This document shows, in pieces, positions 23,298 to 35,400 of a DNA stretch of 64,000 nt (the first letter of the stretch is position 1; the number at the start of each line of letters is the position of its first letter). The stretch comes from Liolophura sinensis. Taxonomy: Eukaryota > Mollusca > Polyplacophora > Chitonida > Chitonidae. Position numbers and translations under genes: made by a program. The stretch lies in contig NC_088302.1 in the NCBI RefSeq assembly GCF_032854445.1, positions 38,322,191 to 38,386,190 of the forward strand, given 5' to 3'. The notes below the pieces were generated by a model. It was not told the DNA's origin, ran no database searches, and saw only the letters and a program-made list of their open reading frames with translations.

Positions 23298-24409
23298 AAA
23301 CTTTATTTCTTTATATAACCATAAATTATAACCGTATACCCTATTACTCTGTTCAAATAATGAAAGAAATGTGTCGGTATAACAGATAAATTAGCCATTT
23401 ATTTATGATATCAAATGTTGCAATTCATCCAAAACAAGGCTTCCGGTCATATAAAAACGTTTAACTAAATTTCGCAGAGAAGCTGTATATGGAACACTTG
23501 AGGCTGGTATCATCAGAATCAACCTAAAGCAGCAGTTGGTGGGTGAACATGCAAGTTCATCATTTATACCCTTGATGGAAAAATTGCCCACAGGGTACAC
23601 AGCACTGGCATTATCGATCTATAATCATGGAAATGTTAAACAAGAGGTATATTAGGAATATTGGAATGGGATGACAGTGCACCTTGTCACTACTTTATCA
23701 CTTTGGAAATGTTACAATTGTTGATAAAAAGGGAATATCTTAACACGCCTGACACATAATTCACGGAAAAAAACTATCCATCAACTACTAACACAGCCGT
23801 GCTAGAACTTTGCGGATACTTTTCCAATGTGAAAGAGAGCAGAAGCGACCTTGCAGCCAATTGATGCACCACTAGAAAATTTGGTTGATCTTGTCTTACG
23901 TCAACTTCTGTCAGGACTATACACGAATTACCAACCCGGGCTATCTAAATCTAAGGTTCATACATGATTTAAATTTATACAGGAAGTTATTTTTTTTTTT
24001 AAATAACCCAATCTAGTCAATATGAAATGACAAAATAATGGCATATGATTTATCACAGAACTTGTCACAGAGTACCTTGTTCCCAATGTCAGGATATAGC
24101 CCAGAAATCACCTTAAGGAGAGGGACTGTCACACAACCAAGTCATCTCAAAGGCATTCGAAAATAAACTATTAACAATGATATATCTTAACACAGCATGC
24201 ATAATTTCTACTCTTCATTTTCAGCTACAATACAGTGAAAGCAGAAATCCATCTCCTTTTTTACATTCTTTGCTTAAAGATGGCAGCAATTGAATATATA
24301 ATGTTAAGAATCCTTTTCTCACAGGCACCAAATTTGGGTTATACTACATGCTAGCTAAGGTACAAGTAAGCAAACTGTTGAGTCCTTATTCCTATCGATG
24401 GGCTTATCC
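23298..24409 (-). other. JPT: Probable 3' UTR of JPT
   Basis: About 1 kb of non-coding AT-rich sequence after the TGA, with AATAAA hexamers on the minus strand at 23403-23398 and 23307-23302. Which is used cannot be told. The first 1.0 kb contains no repeat family I recognise. Confidence 0.45.
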
Positions 24410-24469
24410 TCAAAATATGCCATGGCTGAATCCTCCGGGAGGCTGGCGTACTTTTGTTGAAGGCTGCTC
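24410..24469 (-). CDS. JPT: JPT exon 5 (C terminus)
   Basis: Acceptor TTTATTTTTAG, then EQPSTKVRQPPGGFSHGIF and TGA at 24412-24410. The terminal PPGG-x-S-x-G-I-F is the most diagnostic motif of the family. Confidence 0.95.
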   Translation of the reverse strand, partial: EQPSTKVRQPPGGFSHGIF

Positions 24470-27400
24470 CTAAAAATAAACAATGTATTGGCATAAGACT
24501 ATCTGGCTATTCTTTTTTTAATTTTTTGGACTTGACTGGGGTTTAATGCTGTACTCAACAATATTTCCATTAATGACGATTTTGTTTTTAATATATGAGG
24601 TAAAATTTACTTCATCAGAGAAAAAATCATATGAACTTCTATCTTTTGAAACATACTATATAACAGAAAAGGAGCAATGCAAAATTAAGTATTGCACACA
24701 ATTGTTTATTTTGTTCTCCAACATATACTATGAAATCTAGAAAATTTGCATATACTTGTACATATTCATTGCTGTCTTGACATACATGTACATGGATTGC
24801 CCCAGACAGATAACTAAGTAACTAAGGTTGTAGCAAAGCTTGGATCTGTACACATCTATTGTACTGCAATTCAAAGAGATTATAAAAAGGCCTATGCGAT
24901 AGCCCAACTTAAGACTGCTACATGAAGTTGTGACTTCAGTATCTCCAAAATTCATTAATAACAAAAAATGAGCAAATACAAAATGAACCCCTAATTTACA
25001 GATGGCTAGTGTGGGGTACAACTTAAAACAAGTCCCAAAAATACTCAGAAATAGATAGGATAGTGAAATCACAACAGCATTCACTCTTGTCTTAGAAGGC
25101 ACAGCATACACCCATATAACTTACCGGTGTTTTAGTTTGTTGTCCAGTTACAGGGCTTGCACCTGCTGAAAACAAAACAAGATCCCGGTTATTTAATTGC
25201 ATCTTTAACAGCACACATCTCTGACACAAACTGTCTATAACTATACCTATATCTCAATATTAAACATGTAGTTAGAGTAACCATTTCAGATTGAGACATA
25301 CATCAAACATGCACTTCCTTATGGTGTTATCTAGCAAGAGCTCCAGCTAAACCTGGCACATTACATGCAAATGTTAAACCTATTCAACTCCAGGTCAAAG
25401 ATTTCCGCTGACAGCAATCTCTCATCTAGTGTATGACACCAAGTATCTTCAGGCTCCAAAAACATACATATACACGTACATTCCACAAACAATGGTGGAA
25501 ATGGTTCTTTCGAAGGGTGGTCCAACATAACCACACTGGGACACATGAAGCCTGAAAATGTATTACTGTTGTGGCAGTTTGAAAGCGACCATAAATAAGC
25601 TTTCTTTCTTGTTAGTAACATAACCGCTATGTTGCCTTGGTATAAATGTTTGTGTCTGGTTTTAGGAGGGAAAAGGCAACCATTCTTTAAATGTGGTAAA
25701 AATTATTTTAGGTATTTGTGCCAAACACTTTAACAGTGTATATAATTTGACAGCAATACAACAATTCAAAGAAAAGCCAGAATATAATCACCACACAACA
25801 CAACATTTTAACAAAAAATCAAACAATGTAACAACCAAATACAACACGTTCATTTGGTTGCACCCTTCATTTTTTTTTTAGGCTGGTATAAATGGAATTT
25901 GGCAAACACTGAAAAATCACTGAAATATATTAAGCTTAATATGCAAATTTACACGTTTGTTAACAAACAGCTGATTAACTATCTGGGTTTTGGGGCAATT
26001 TTGGAGCACTACAAATATTGTTCTGCATTTGACCTTGAATTCTTCAACTTTCACAAATGGTGAGAAGTCAGCTAGTGTGAATTTGCAATGGTTTCCAAAT
26101 GTGTGTTTATGCTGTCAAGTCATGGTACATGTAGTGCACATTTCTTATGAAGATCTTTACTTCACAAACACACTGAACCAATATTACTTAATCCACAATT
26201 CCCCAAACCACATATTTTCACATATGAAAAAGTTGAAAAATTGAAGTGAATATATGAATGAAAACAGCCAATTATAGCTGAAACATCAAAATATGATTTT
26301 GAAACATTTCCTCCTTGTTACCACTAAGCAGTATTTCAAATTTCTTATTAACAAAAAAAAACAAAACATCTGGAAATGCACAATACAACATCTTTTGTTT
26401 ATAATTTGTTTCACTCAACGTCCAGGCCCATTACCTCTTTGAAATGAACCTAGACATAAAAGTATTAATTATCCTGGAACTTAATGCAAGTTATAAGCCA
26501 CTGGAACAACAAAAATTCTCTCCTAATAAAACCAGTATTTTGAGCAGCTTTCATTAGCCAACCACTTTCTCACATCATTTTTTCCTCTGGCTGCCAACAA
26601 TACACCTCACAAAAAGATTAAATTACAAATGCATTCAGACGTGGTTAGCCATCATATTTAATACTTGTACACATCTGGTCAGTCATGTGCCTTGCTCTCG
26701 ACAACTTAGCTATTTAAAAATTTGACAAATATTAATCAGTTCTATTTACCTGACCTTCATTTCTTGTTTCCAAAGTTCTTTGCTAAAACAACTTGTATGT
26801 ACAGCTGCTGTTGATGCAAGGGAGGTAACTTAACACTTAGCTTAATCTGAACATTGATTGAAATAAAATGAGTTTTCTTTGAGTTTTTTTGCAAAGTAAT
26901 TGCCAAAAAGTTGTTGACTATGTTTCACCAAGTAATAGCTAGCAAGTTTACTGGTATCAGAGGCACAATGCAAATCCATAAACTTTATTAATATTTAACA
27001 AAGGCTCTTAAAATCAATACCTTATTATTTGAATTATTGATTATTCAACTAAACATTTAACAAGCCCCAACATTCTACCCCCTACCGGCAAGCATATCTA
27101 TTAAGCCTTGACACTACTATAACTACACAATAAGGCAGTGTTTGCTTATCCCATGCCAGGAGATGGTCTACTACTGGGAGCTAACCTGATAACTTTCAGT
27201 AGCATGTAAAAATTATTAATCATGCAAAGGCATGCAAGAAATATCTGGAAACACAAATATGGCGTTTTCCTTTGCAGAAACCATAACAAACACTGTAAAC
27301 CTTTACACAAATCCTGGTACAATGTACCAGTCTGCTGAACAATACCTCGACTGGGTGACCTCCCAAATAGTATGCTATCTATGTCTGTGACAATATGTTC

Positions 27401-29991
27401 GAAGCCTGGGTACACCTCTCCTGTTATCGGGTTGAAGGCTGATGCTACAGTGCCAAAAATAATGATTTTTATAAAGCAATGCTTTGTTTAGTCACTAACA
27501 CAGTGCATGTGGATAGTTTGGCAAGCAAGAACCTTTACAGTTGATGTACACATAACAAACTTTACCTTGAGTAATTGTTAGGTTGTTATGCAGCACATGA
27601 TCAATGCATGTACACAAACGGAATGAACAATGGAAACTGCTGATCAAACATGCTCATGATTACTGACAGCACCAACTCTTGAACACTTTTTTTTTTACCT
27701 CCTTTGGACAAATCTCGTCCACGTGATGGGGATCCAGTGGCAGGGCCAGCATCTCCAAAAATTCTGGAGTGTGAGTTTTCCACTGGCTTGAAAGATGCCG
27801 CCTTTCCATCAGGTTTTGTATTATCTGGTGTTGGTGTTGCTTTCGTCACTGCCGGTGATGAAGTCTCCGTAGCGGGGCTTGCATCACTGGCAGACTGACG
27901 TGGCTTCTGAGGGAGTGGGGCAGGGTCTGCACCTCCCAGGCTGAAGCTTGAACCACCTCCTGGGGGTCTCAGCACCCTGACAACAACAATTTGGATTATG
28001 ATAATAAATAATACAATTATAGAGCACATTCATCATCCGATCAGTCAGATCTACTAACATATAAATATAAAAATTGCTCCACATTACGTGTTGGCTCAGT
28101 TTCACTGGATGTAAGACGAGGTTGATGCTTTCATTTATAGTCAGTGTCCCCCTTCGCAGCCATTCATTGTAAAAAGCAAGCATTATAAATGCACTTCTAA
28201 GTTCTGTTTAAGTTTACTTCTTCTATCAGCCTATGATCTGAAATAGTTGCTCAGGTACTCATTAGTACACCTGAGCCTGAGGTTATGACATTTTGATGTG
28301 ACAGCAGTGATTACCAAACTTTAAGCATTTCATTACAGTGGATACTTTACTTGTTTGCTATTCAACATGTGTAGCATTCAGCTGGTGTGATCTCAAACTG
28401 AGCAGGCACTACCTGCTATTAGCATTTCTAGTAATAGTTTGCATCTATATAGCATTCCTCAGCGCAGTTCCATTTTACAATATATTTACTAATTTGCATT
28501 TCAAATCTACATTAGATAGCTGCAAACTAGCATCACTAGAAGACTACATGTGTATTTATCTTAAATTTCAAAGTATTGTCTGAACAGATGCTACCTAGCA
28601 CAGCCAGGGTAAGTAATCCGTACAACACAATATACATGCTGATTAGCAACTTCAAGGTATTGTCTAAAAAGGTGTTAACTATCACTGCCAGGATCATGTT
28701 ACCATTACAACACAATATATTTGCTAATTGGCAAATATGAAAATATTCTCGAAATAGATGCTATCTATCACAGTCAGGATCATCTTATCTTTACAACACA
28801 ATATATTGGCTAATTAGCAATTTGAAACTAGTTCATTGAGATCAGTTTTCAGGCATATTTATTATGTAATGCACTAATTTCCAATTTGTGTGAATTAATA
28901 TTTCTAATAGTAAGCGAGATGTACTTACTAATACCACAACTTTGTCTTCTACAATTAATAGCATAATACACCGATCAGTTTTCTAGGTTAAACAAGCAAT
29001 GTAGGACCACTGGCCTTGTAACACGTGCCATTTTAAACCTATATGCTTATTCAGAATGGCAAAATGTATTTTACTATATCACATTATAGCAGCGCTAAAT
29101 AGCAAATTTATTGTCCCACCCAAAAAATTGAAGAAATTCACTTTTTGACATAGCTACCAGACAGCGACATTATAGCATCACTAAATAATTTCTACATATA
29201 TGTAGCACTATTCTAGCAGCACTAAACATCAAATATATTGTCCTTTCAACACATCCACACTATCACAGCAAGGCTAAATAGCAAATTTATTGCCCTCTTG
29301 ATAAATCTGCACAGAGCATCCCTTTGATAGTTAGCTTTTACATAGGGCTATCACAGCAGCACTAAACAGCCAATATATTTTTCCTTTGACCATATTAGCA
29401 CACAGCATCTCTTCGATAGTTAGCTTCTACATTGCGCTTTGAAAGCAGCGCCAAATAGCAAATATACTGCTCTTCCAGAAAATACGCACAGCATGCCACT
29501 TTGACTGTTAGCTTCTACACGGTGATACTCTAGCAAGTCCCACAAACTTTGTACATTTCACCACATACTGGATAGTTTACTTGTTTGCTATTCAACGTGT
29601 GCAGCATTCAGTTGGTGTGATCTCCAACTGAGCAGGAAGCAATAAGGAGAAACAAACAATTCAATTTAAATGAGTGAAATTCTGTTTTAAAACTTTATTC
29701 AGGGCATGGGCCGTTGAAATTTCATTTCATAAATTCTACAGGCTACAGCACTTGGGGGCTTTCCTCAAAGGAAACCAAGAGCCAAATGAGCAACATAAAA
29801 GACACTTCTGCCGTGCCGACCGCGGCTGCGGAGCGACACCACCAGTGGTTACGATACTCGGTGTGAAAGAAAAGGGCAAAAAAACATGGCTACCTTTTGA
29901 CAATTTAATAATTCCACTACTTGGCTTTAAAAACTCACCGAGAGGATGGTTTCCCTTCTTCAATTCCCAAAGGTATATCTGTGGTTGTCAT
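24410..29991 (-). CDS. JPT: Jupiter/HN1 family microtubule-associated homologue (5 coding exons, 176 aa)
   Basis: Exons 29939-29991, 27699-27976, 27346-27444, 25125-25165 and 24410-24469 join in consistent phase (531 nt with stop). Family signatures are all present: MTTT start, RVLRPPGGGSSFSLGG (residues 18-33), SHSRIFGD (86-93), NPITGE (115-120) and the C-terminal VRQPPGGFSHGIF. PPGG repeats followed by an S-x-x-F/IF ending are the hallmark of vertebrate HN1/JPT1 and HN1L/JPT2 and Drosophila Jupiter. The middle (residues 34-85) is Pro/Ser/Thr/Ala-rich and predicted disordered. Jupiter binds microtubules; human JPT2 has been reported as an NAADP-binding protein. Length (176) lies between human JPT1 (154) and JPT2 (190). 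The gene is divergent from CRAMP1. The 33-codon exon 3 is phase-symmetric and could be skipped without a frameshift. Confidence 0.93.
25125..25165 (-). CDS. JPT: JPT exon 4
   Basis: Acceptor TTTTCAGCAG is a NAGNAG site: the first AG gives A-G-A-S-P-V-T-G, the second (start 25162) drops one Ala. Donor GTAAGT after ACACCG. Phase 1 in, phase 0 out. Confidence 0.85.
27346..27444 (-). CDS. JPT: JPT exon 3 (symmetric, possible cassette)
   Basis: 99 nt, phase 1 at both ends: acceptor CACTGTAG, donor GTATTG. Encodes ASAFNPITGEVYPGF and onward; the NPITG stretch resembles the NPVTG-type motif of insect Jupiter, which supports it being real. A shorter use of the internal donor GTGTAC would break the frame with exon 4. 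Confidence 0.75.
27699..27976 (-). CDS. JPT: JPT exon 2 (PPGG motif, disordered middle)
   Basis: Acceptor TTGTTGTCAG completes Arg18, then VLRPPGGGSSFSLGG and, further on, SHSRIFGD. Ends K-G plus one G before donor GTAAAA. The open frame running upstream of the acceptor with an isoleucine-rich start is intron. Confidence 0.95.
28335..29640 (+). repeat. ~86-bp degenerate tandem array bracketed by direct repeats, JPT intron 1
   Basis: TACAACACAATATA recurs at 28621, 28706 and 28792 (86-bp period); from 29089 on, units with AGCAGCACTAAATAGCAAAT recur at uneven spacing. A 68-bp segment (TTTACTTGTTTGCTATTCAA onward) at about 28347 is repeated at about 29577, bracketing the array. Confidence 0.7.
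29939..29991 (-). CDS. JPT: JPT exon 1
   Basis: ATG at 29991; 17 codons (MTTTDIPLGIEEGKPSS) plus CG of Arg18, then donor GTGAGT. MTTT at the N terminus and the break just before the VLRPPGGG motif match vertebrate JPT1. Confidence 0.93.
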
Positions 29992-30689
29992 TTTCAGAGT
30001 AGAAGCCCGCACTCACGTCGCCAGATCTGTTAAAACGAAGGTTGTTTGAAAGCCTGCGCTCCTTGTTCGAATTTCACGCACCAAGGTGACGTCAGCATTC
30101 AGGAATGGACACCGTTCAGTCAGCCTGTCATGTGTTACAGTGCTTTTCATTGGACAATGTTGAAAAAACCTTGCCGTTCGTGTTATTTTTCTTCTTCTTT
30201 TGATGACTCGACATTAAATGTAATATTTATATTTACGCTTGTTCCTGGGATGATTTGATATCACAACATATCAAAAACAGAAATGAGACTGCGTGTAGAT
30301 ACCGAGTACTCTGCATTTTCTGAAACAATGTCTAGAAGTAAAACTTTTCAATTGACCAATCACAATTCCTGTTACAAGTGTATTTTGTGATAAATGTCTC
30401 GTCGCTGACAATAGAAATAGCTTTCTTAAAACACGGACAGACACTTTCCCAATTCGAGATACTTTAATACATTACAAGACCTACGTGAAACAAGATATTT
30501 GAAATTAAAACAATGACTAAATTCTACACACGCGGCTGTGGTAGGTGGGAATGAACACAAGGTGTTTTCCCTTCACATGACTGTGTCAACCAATCACATC
30601 TCGGGATTCCCTTGTGATATTTCCCGCCAGACATCATCAAAACATATGAGCGATCCCGAATGAGGTACGGTTTCCAGCCGGGTTGGTAT
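29992..30689. promoter_or_regulatory. Divergent JPT / CRAMP1 promoter region
   Basis: The JPT start codon lies at 29991 and a plausible 5' UTR donor for CRAMP1 (GGTTG then GTATGT) at 30686. Between them are CCAAT boxes: ATTGG at 30149-30153 (reading toward JPT), CCAATCAC near 30355 and CCAATCAC at 30590 (reading toward CRAMP1), and TTTCCCGCC at 30620-30628, an E2F consensus 30 bp after the last CCAAT. This arrangement is typical of NF-Y/E2F-driven cell-cycle promoters. No TATA box was seen. Transcription start sites are inferred only. Confidence 0.45.
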
Positions 30690-31879
30690 GTACAGGGGAG
30701 TGTTACTTGAGTTTGTTTATGGTTTCTTGTATGTTCAGTATTCCTTTTGTCTCTGCTGACATTGTTGAAGTTCTATACATTCCTCCAGCTAGAGTGTATG
30801 GCAGACTAATGTGGACAAATATTACCATCCAAGTCTGAAGTCAGTTTGTAAATTGTCTGCGTTTGACAGCGGCTCTTGTAGCCTATACATATACCCCTGA
30901 TGTGTTGTTCATTATATCAGTTACATATGTAGGCATATGTAGCCTATAAAATTTAGTTGTTTTTTTCTGTGCCCACCCCAATTCACAGTTTTATACAAAA
31001 TAACGAAATAATGGTTATGATCTCGAAATAATGTCAATGCATGTTGTGTCAAAGTAGCGTCTAAGGGGACTTTACTGAAATAATTTGATTCAGTGGATAT
31101 AACCTAGCTTATTTGACCATTGTTGATTTTTTGTGTGTAGAGTGGCACCATTTTGTCTTTTTTTTATTTTTTTTTTATTTTTCTTCAGTAGCAATTCAGA
31201 TTGGTTAGTTATAGGCCACAAAATTCTTTATCACGTACATTGCCTAACGATCGAACACCTGTAAGTTGATTATTTGGAAAATGAAAAAAAAAAAATCGTG
31301 TGACATTAGGTCTTTAATTTACGTTGTTAGGTTGGTCTGTCGAATGGGTGTATGACTGGTTGTGTTGCCTGGGCTTTATTTTGCCACTTCTGTGAAGTTT
31401 GGGAGCGTATATATCTTCTTAGAAGGAGTTTGTATGTGGTCACATGACATGTTCAATTTCATGATATGTATGTGAGTTTCGTTTCATTCCGCATAAAATT
31501 TAATTTTTGTTCATTTGTAGTGCAGGTTATCTGTACATAATGGTCTGGAGTTAGAAGAAACTTTTAATGCGTGTTAGTGGTTTTTCAAAAGCTTTTTTCC
31601 TGCACACGAACATACGACTTTGACATTAGCCTCGTGCGAAGGCCACTAATGCAATGTATCAGCATTCAAATGTTCAACCGAAGGAGCCGTGGCTCCCTTT
31701 ACTAGGCTAGGCAGAGTTAAATTTTGGAAGAGGTTAGAAATGTAAATTAGAATAAGGAGCTGTAAGTTTGAAGTTAATCCCTCATGCCAGTTGGAAAACG
31801 GAGAAAAAGCTCACAATCCGAATGCGGCAACAGGGAAAAGCAAGGAGTTCGGTAAATCGCAGCTCTCTGTTTAACACTG

Positions 31880-32081
31880 CATCAGCGCCATTTTGATTGT
31901 TTTGGTCGAAGAAATGCCCGAATTTCGTTGTTGTTTTTCTCGTAACCCGTGTGTAGTAATTCATGGTTTAGCACGACATCGTTGACAAAAGGTGAAAACT
32001 CACTCCTTCACTCTATGTCATTACGGGATAGTGTAAATTATGAACGCTAGTCGTGTTATCGTCAGTAGCGTTGGGAGGGCT
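31880..32081 (+). promoter_or_regulatory. CRAMP1: Candidate alternative CRAMP1 5' UTR exon / promoter
   Basis: GCGCCATTTTG (31886-31896, YY1-like) is followed about 190 bp later by a consensus donor GTAAGT at 32082, which could splice over 107 bp to the acceptor before the start codon. This competes with an upstream first exon near 30.65 kb; both may be used. Low certainty. Confidence 0.3.
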
Positions 32082-32189
32082 GTAAGTTTTCGTTCGCAGT
32101 CAGCCATATTGAATTTGATAAGTAGACAAAACGGTTAGTGTGGGGATTATTTTGATCGAATGAAAAATGTTTTATAATCTTGTTTTAGT

Positions 32190-32475
32190 ATGACAACGGA
32201 CCACAGCAATGTGGGTATTGAGGAAAAACCAGGTACGTCAAAAGAGTCTGTTGCTCTGCCGGCGACAGTCCCGCAAAGAGCAGGTGACTTGGGAGATGCG
32301 ATCGTTGCCAGCGGGACGAGCACGGAAAAGGAAAAAATCGACGAGGTGGATAGCAGGCTTCCGGCACCAGTAATGCCTGTACCAACACACATGAGCACAC
32401 GATCGAGTACCAGAGTCATTAAAAAGCCACGCAGAGATACACAAAGCCCCACCCCCTCTCCTGTTAAAAAAACAG
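32190..32475 (+). CDS. CRAMP1: CRAMP1 exon 1 (start)
   Basis: Acceptor TCTTGTTTTAG ends one base before the ATG, so an untranslated exon lies upstream. 95 codons plus G; basic end RSSTRVIKKPRRD then SPTPSPVKKT, donor GTAGGC. An internal GTACGT at 32233 is a possible cryptic donor. Confidence 0.88.
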
Positions 32476-35400
32476 GTAGGCCTACCTAGCTGTGCATGCA
32501 TGTTTATACATACAAGTGCTAATTGCATGTATACAAGGGATGATCTAGTTTCATTTTATTGTGGTTGTAACTTTTAGTTTTGTGCCAGTGTGACTTATAA
32601 ACATTGACATTGTTATGGCAACATGCATATTTTCCTTGCTGAGATGTGTGTCTTTCTCCTTTGTGTTTAATTTTAAACTAAGACTTTAAACCCAAATGAC
32701 ATGGCATTTACAGTTATGCGTGTTGCCAAGTATGTGTTGGTAGTAAAGTGTACGTTCTTAGAGTATAAAATTTATCACTCGCATACCATTCCAAGCATTA
32801 AGATAAACTCCTTAGTTATGGCATTATCTTTTTGATTGATCAGATTTTAAAATATGTAGCAATGTCCATTTAAAGCACAACTTTCTCAATAGGGCCTATG
32901 AGAGATACAAGTTCTCGAGAGTTTTGGGTGGTGGCGCTTGCGGATAAACCGGAAGTTGGGGGTAGAAAAAGCTCCATTCACCCAACGCTCATGCATGAAG
33001 GCCGTATACCACCAGGGTTCTAATCCCAACTTCCGGTATATGCATGTGGAACTCATATTTTTCATAAGCCCTATAACTCGGCTTTGTTTTTTTTTTTTTT
33101 TTTTTACAGCCACAAAAGAAACAAAAACTGGAACCCCTGAAACAAAAACTAAACGTCAGTGGGAATTGTGGGGAAATGCAGACAAGAAAACATTTTTTGA
33201 TGGCTTGTATGAGGTAAATATTTAAAAGATAAAACAAAGATTTATTGCGACAAAACCAGTTTGACATGCTGGGAGGTAATCTTTTCACTTGACAGGCGGC
33301 CTCTTTGGCTGAGATGATTCACACACTAGCATGGCGCAATGACCCAAGTGTGTGTCATCAAACAATATGGTTGCAGTGAGTTCAAATCCAGCTCTTGCTG
33401 GTTTCCTTTCTGGCTGTACGTAAGGGGGAAGGCGGGGGGCTTGTAGCAACCTGCAGATTGTCGTGGGTTTCCCCCACCACAATGCTGGCTGCTGTCGTAT
33501 AAGTGAAATATTTTGGAGTACGGCGTAAAACACCAATAAAATAAATTTTACTTGTCACTGATAATGTAGGCCGAGCGGTTTGGGGCTATAAGCAGGTTGA
33601 GACACTAGGTGTGACTTCAAAAATTTTGCCCAAGAAGAACAAAATATTCCTGTGATGTGATTTTACATTAGTGTAGTGCTTACTTTGTATTCTTCAATTA
33701 TGCCGATTTTATTTCTAATTTTTGTAATGCTGATTATTTAGTTTTGGTTGCCATTTCTCTTCCATGATTATGGCAAGCAAATCTGTATGACTGGCACGGG
33801 AAAGCTTACCAAAGGCTGTAGGTTTACCCTGGCCTGGGCACACTGTTATCTTACGCCAATAAAACTGATTGACATTGTGTGAGTTAAGAATTCTTGAGTA
33901 TGGTGTGAAACATGAACCAGACAACTAAAATAAATGAATTTGTGTTTTTTACTTTCATTTGGGTTTCATTGGAACTAAAAGTAAAAAAGATGGAGTGTCT
34001 GTATCATGAATGATATGTTTTCAGTTTGGCAAAGACTTTGATGCTATTCAAGGACTTATTGCTCAGAAGTGCAAGAGGAGAGGAGTGCCGCCTGCTTTGA
34101 TTAAAAATAAGGACCAAGTACGCCACTTCTACTACAGGACATGGCACAAGATATCAAAGTACATCCACTTCTGCGAAGGTACTTTTAATTATGCTGTGAC
34201 TTGCCAGCTAAATCTTAATCTTTCGGTATGTATCATGTGAACTGTTAGCGAAGTACGATCAAAAGTAAATCTGTTTTTCCTTAAACACAAAGGAGTTATT
34301 GTGAGATATTGTCATATAGCAATGTGAGTGGTTGCATGGTTTGTATCTGATTTTCCATAATGAAGGGTAGAAAAAGAAAATTGGCACAATATATTGACAA
34401 GTCTTTTACAGCATCTTTACAACACCTAGAGTTCTCTACCTAAAATATATGTGAATATGAAAAATAAATAAATAAACGAAATGTAAATTCGGAAAAATGA
34501 GTAAAAGATTAGGCTGAGGTATTATTTATGTGTCTTTCCAGGAGTGAAAAAACAAATCCAGGAGCTGTATGGCCTGATTAACTATGGAGAAATGCGGAAG
34601 CGAATAGGTGGAAGTAAGTCACACTGACATGTCTGCTTTATAAGTTACTATGTAGGTATTAACTCAAGACATTTTAAGTTCTTCTGTTGATTAAGTTTAC
34701 CTTCTGAAATGTAGTGGTCACCGGTACTGCATGTCTTCAACCTTTTCGCATATTTGCAAGATGTTTATTCAAGCATGTTCTGAGGGCATTATTCTGTGTA
34801 GACTGACACAGTTATACATTTTGTTAAGCCCTGAAGTGTGGTTTTGTCTCCAAAATCAAATTAAAGCGATGCATAATCACGCTGCAGGGGTTGAGGAATC
34901 ACTGTAGGAAATTGTACTAGAGAATATGCACGTTTTGAGATACGACATTACAAACACAGTTACACACAAAACACAGTTAAACCCCTTTGCATGTGAATAA
35001 TGACTGTTGCTTACTAGTTTACTGTGTGGAATGGTAAATCTGCAAGATATGAAACATAGATGACTAAAGGTTAGAGAAAACCTCAGTAGTGCATTTTTTT
35101 TTGGTGCAAAATTAAGGCTTGATTAATCTGCCAGCATTACTTTAGTAGTTTGTGCTGATGGTAGTGAATATTTCTGCTATAAAACCTGAGATTTGTTTTG
35201 TTTTGGTTTTGTAGGTGTGGATGAGAGATATCTTCACAAATTAAATCAGCTGATACATAAAGGGTAAGTTTTGTGCAGACTGTGGAGGAACAGATACAAT
35301 ATGAAAATGTCCCAAAAAATTGCTCCCTTTCAAAGGCAGATAAATGCCATCAAATATTACTTTTTGGAACCCCAAATTACATTTATACAGTAGGATATCA

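Noticed and set aside
27601-28029. 142-residue frame with an isoleucine-rich, membrane-like start before RVLRPPGGG
   Set aside because: The hydrophobic part is intron read through the TTGTTGTCAG acceptor; JPT exon 1 supplies the real N terminus.
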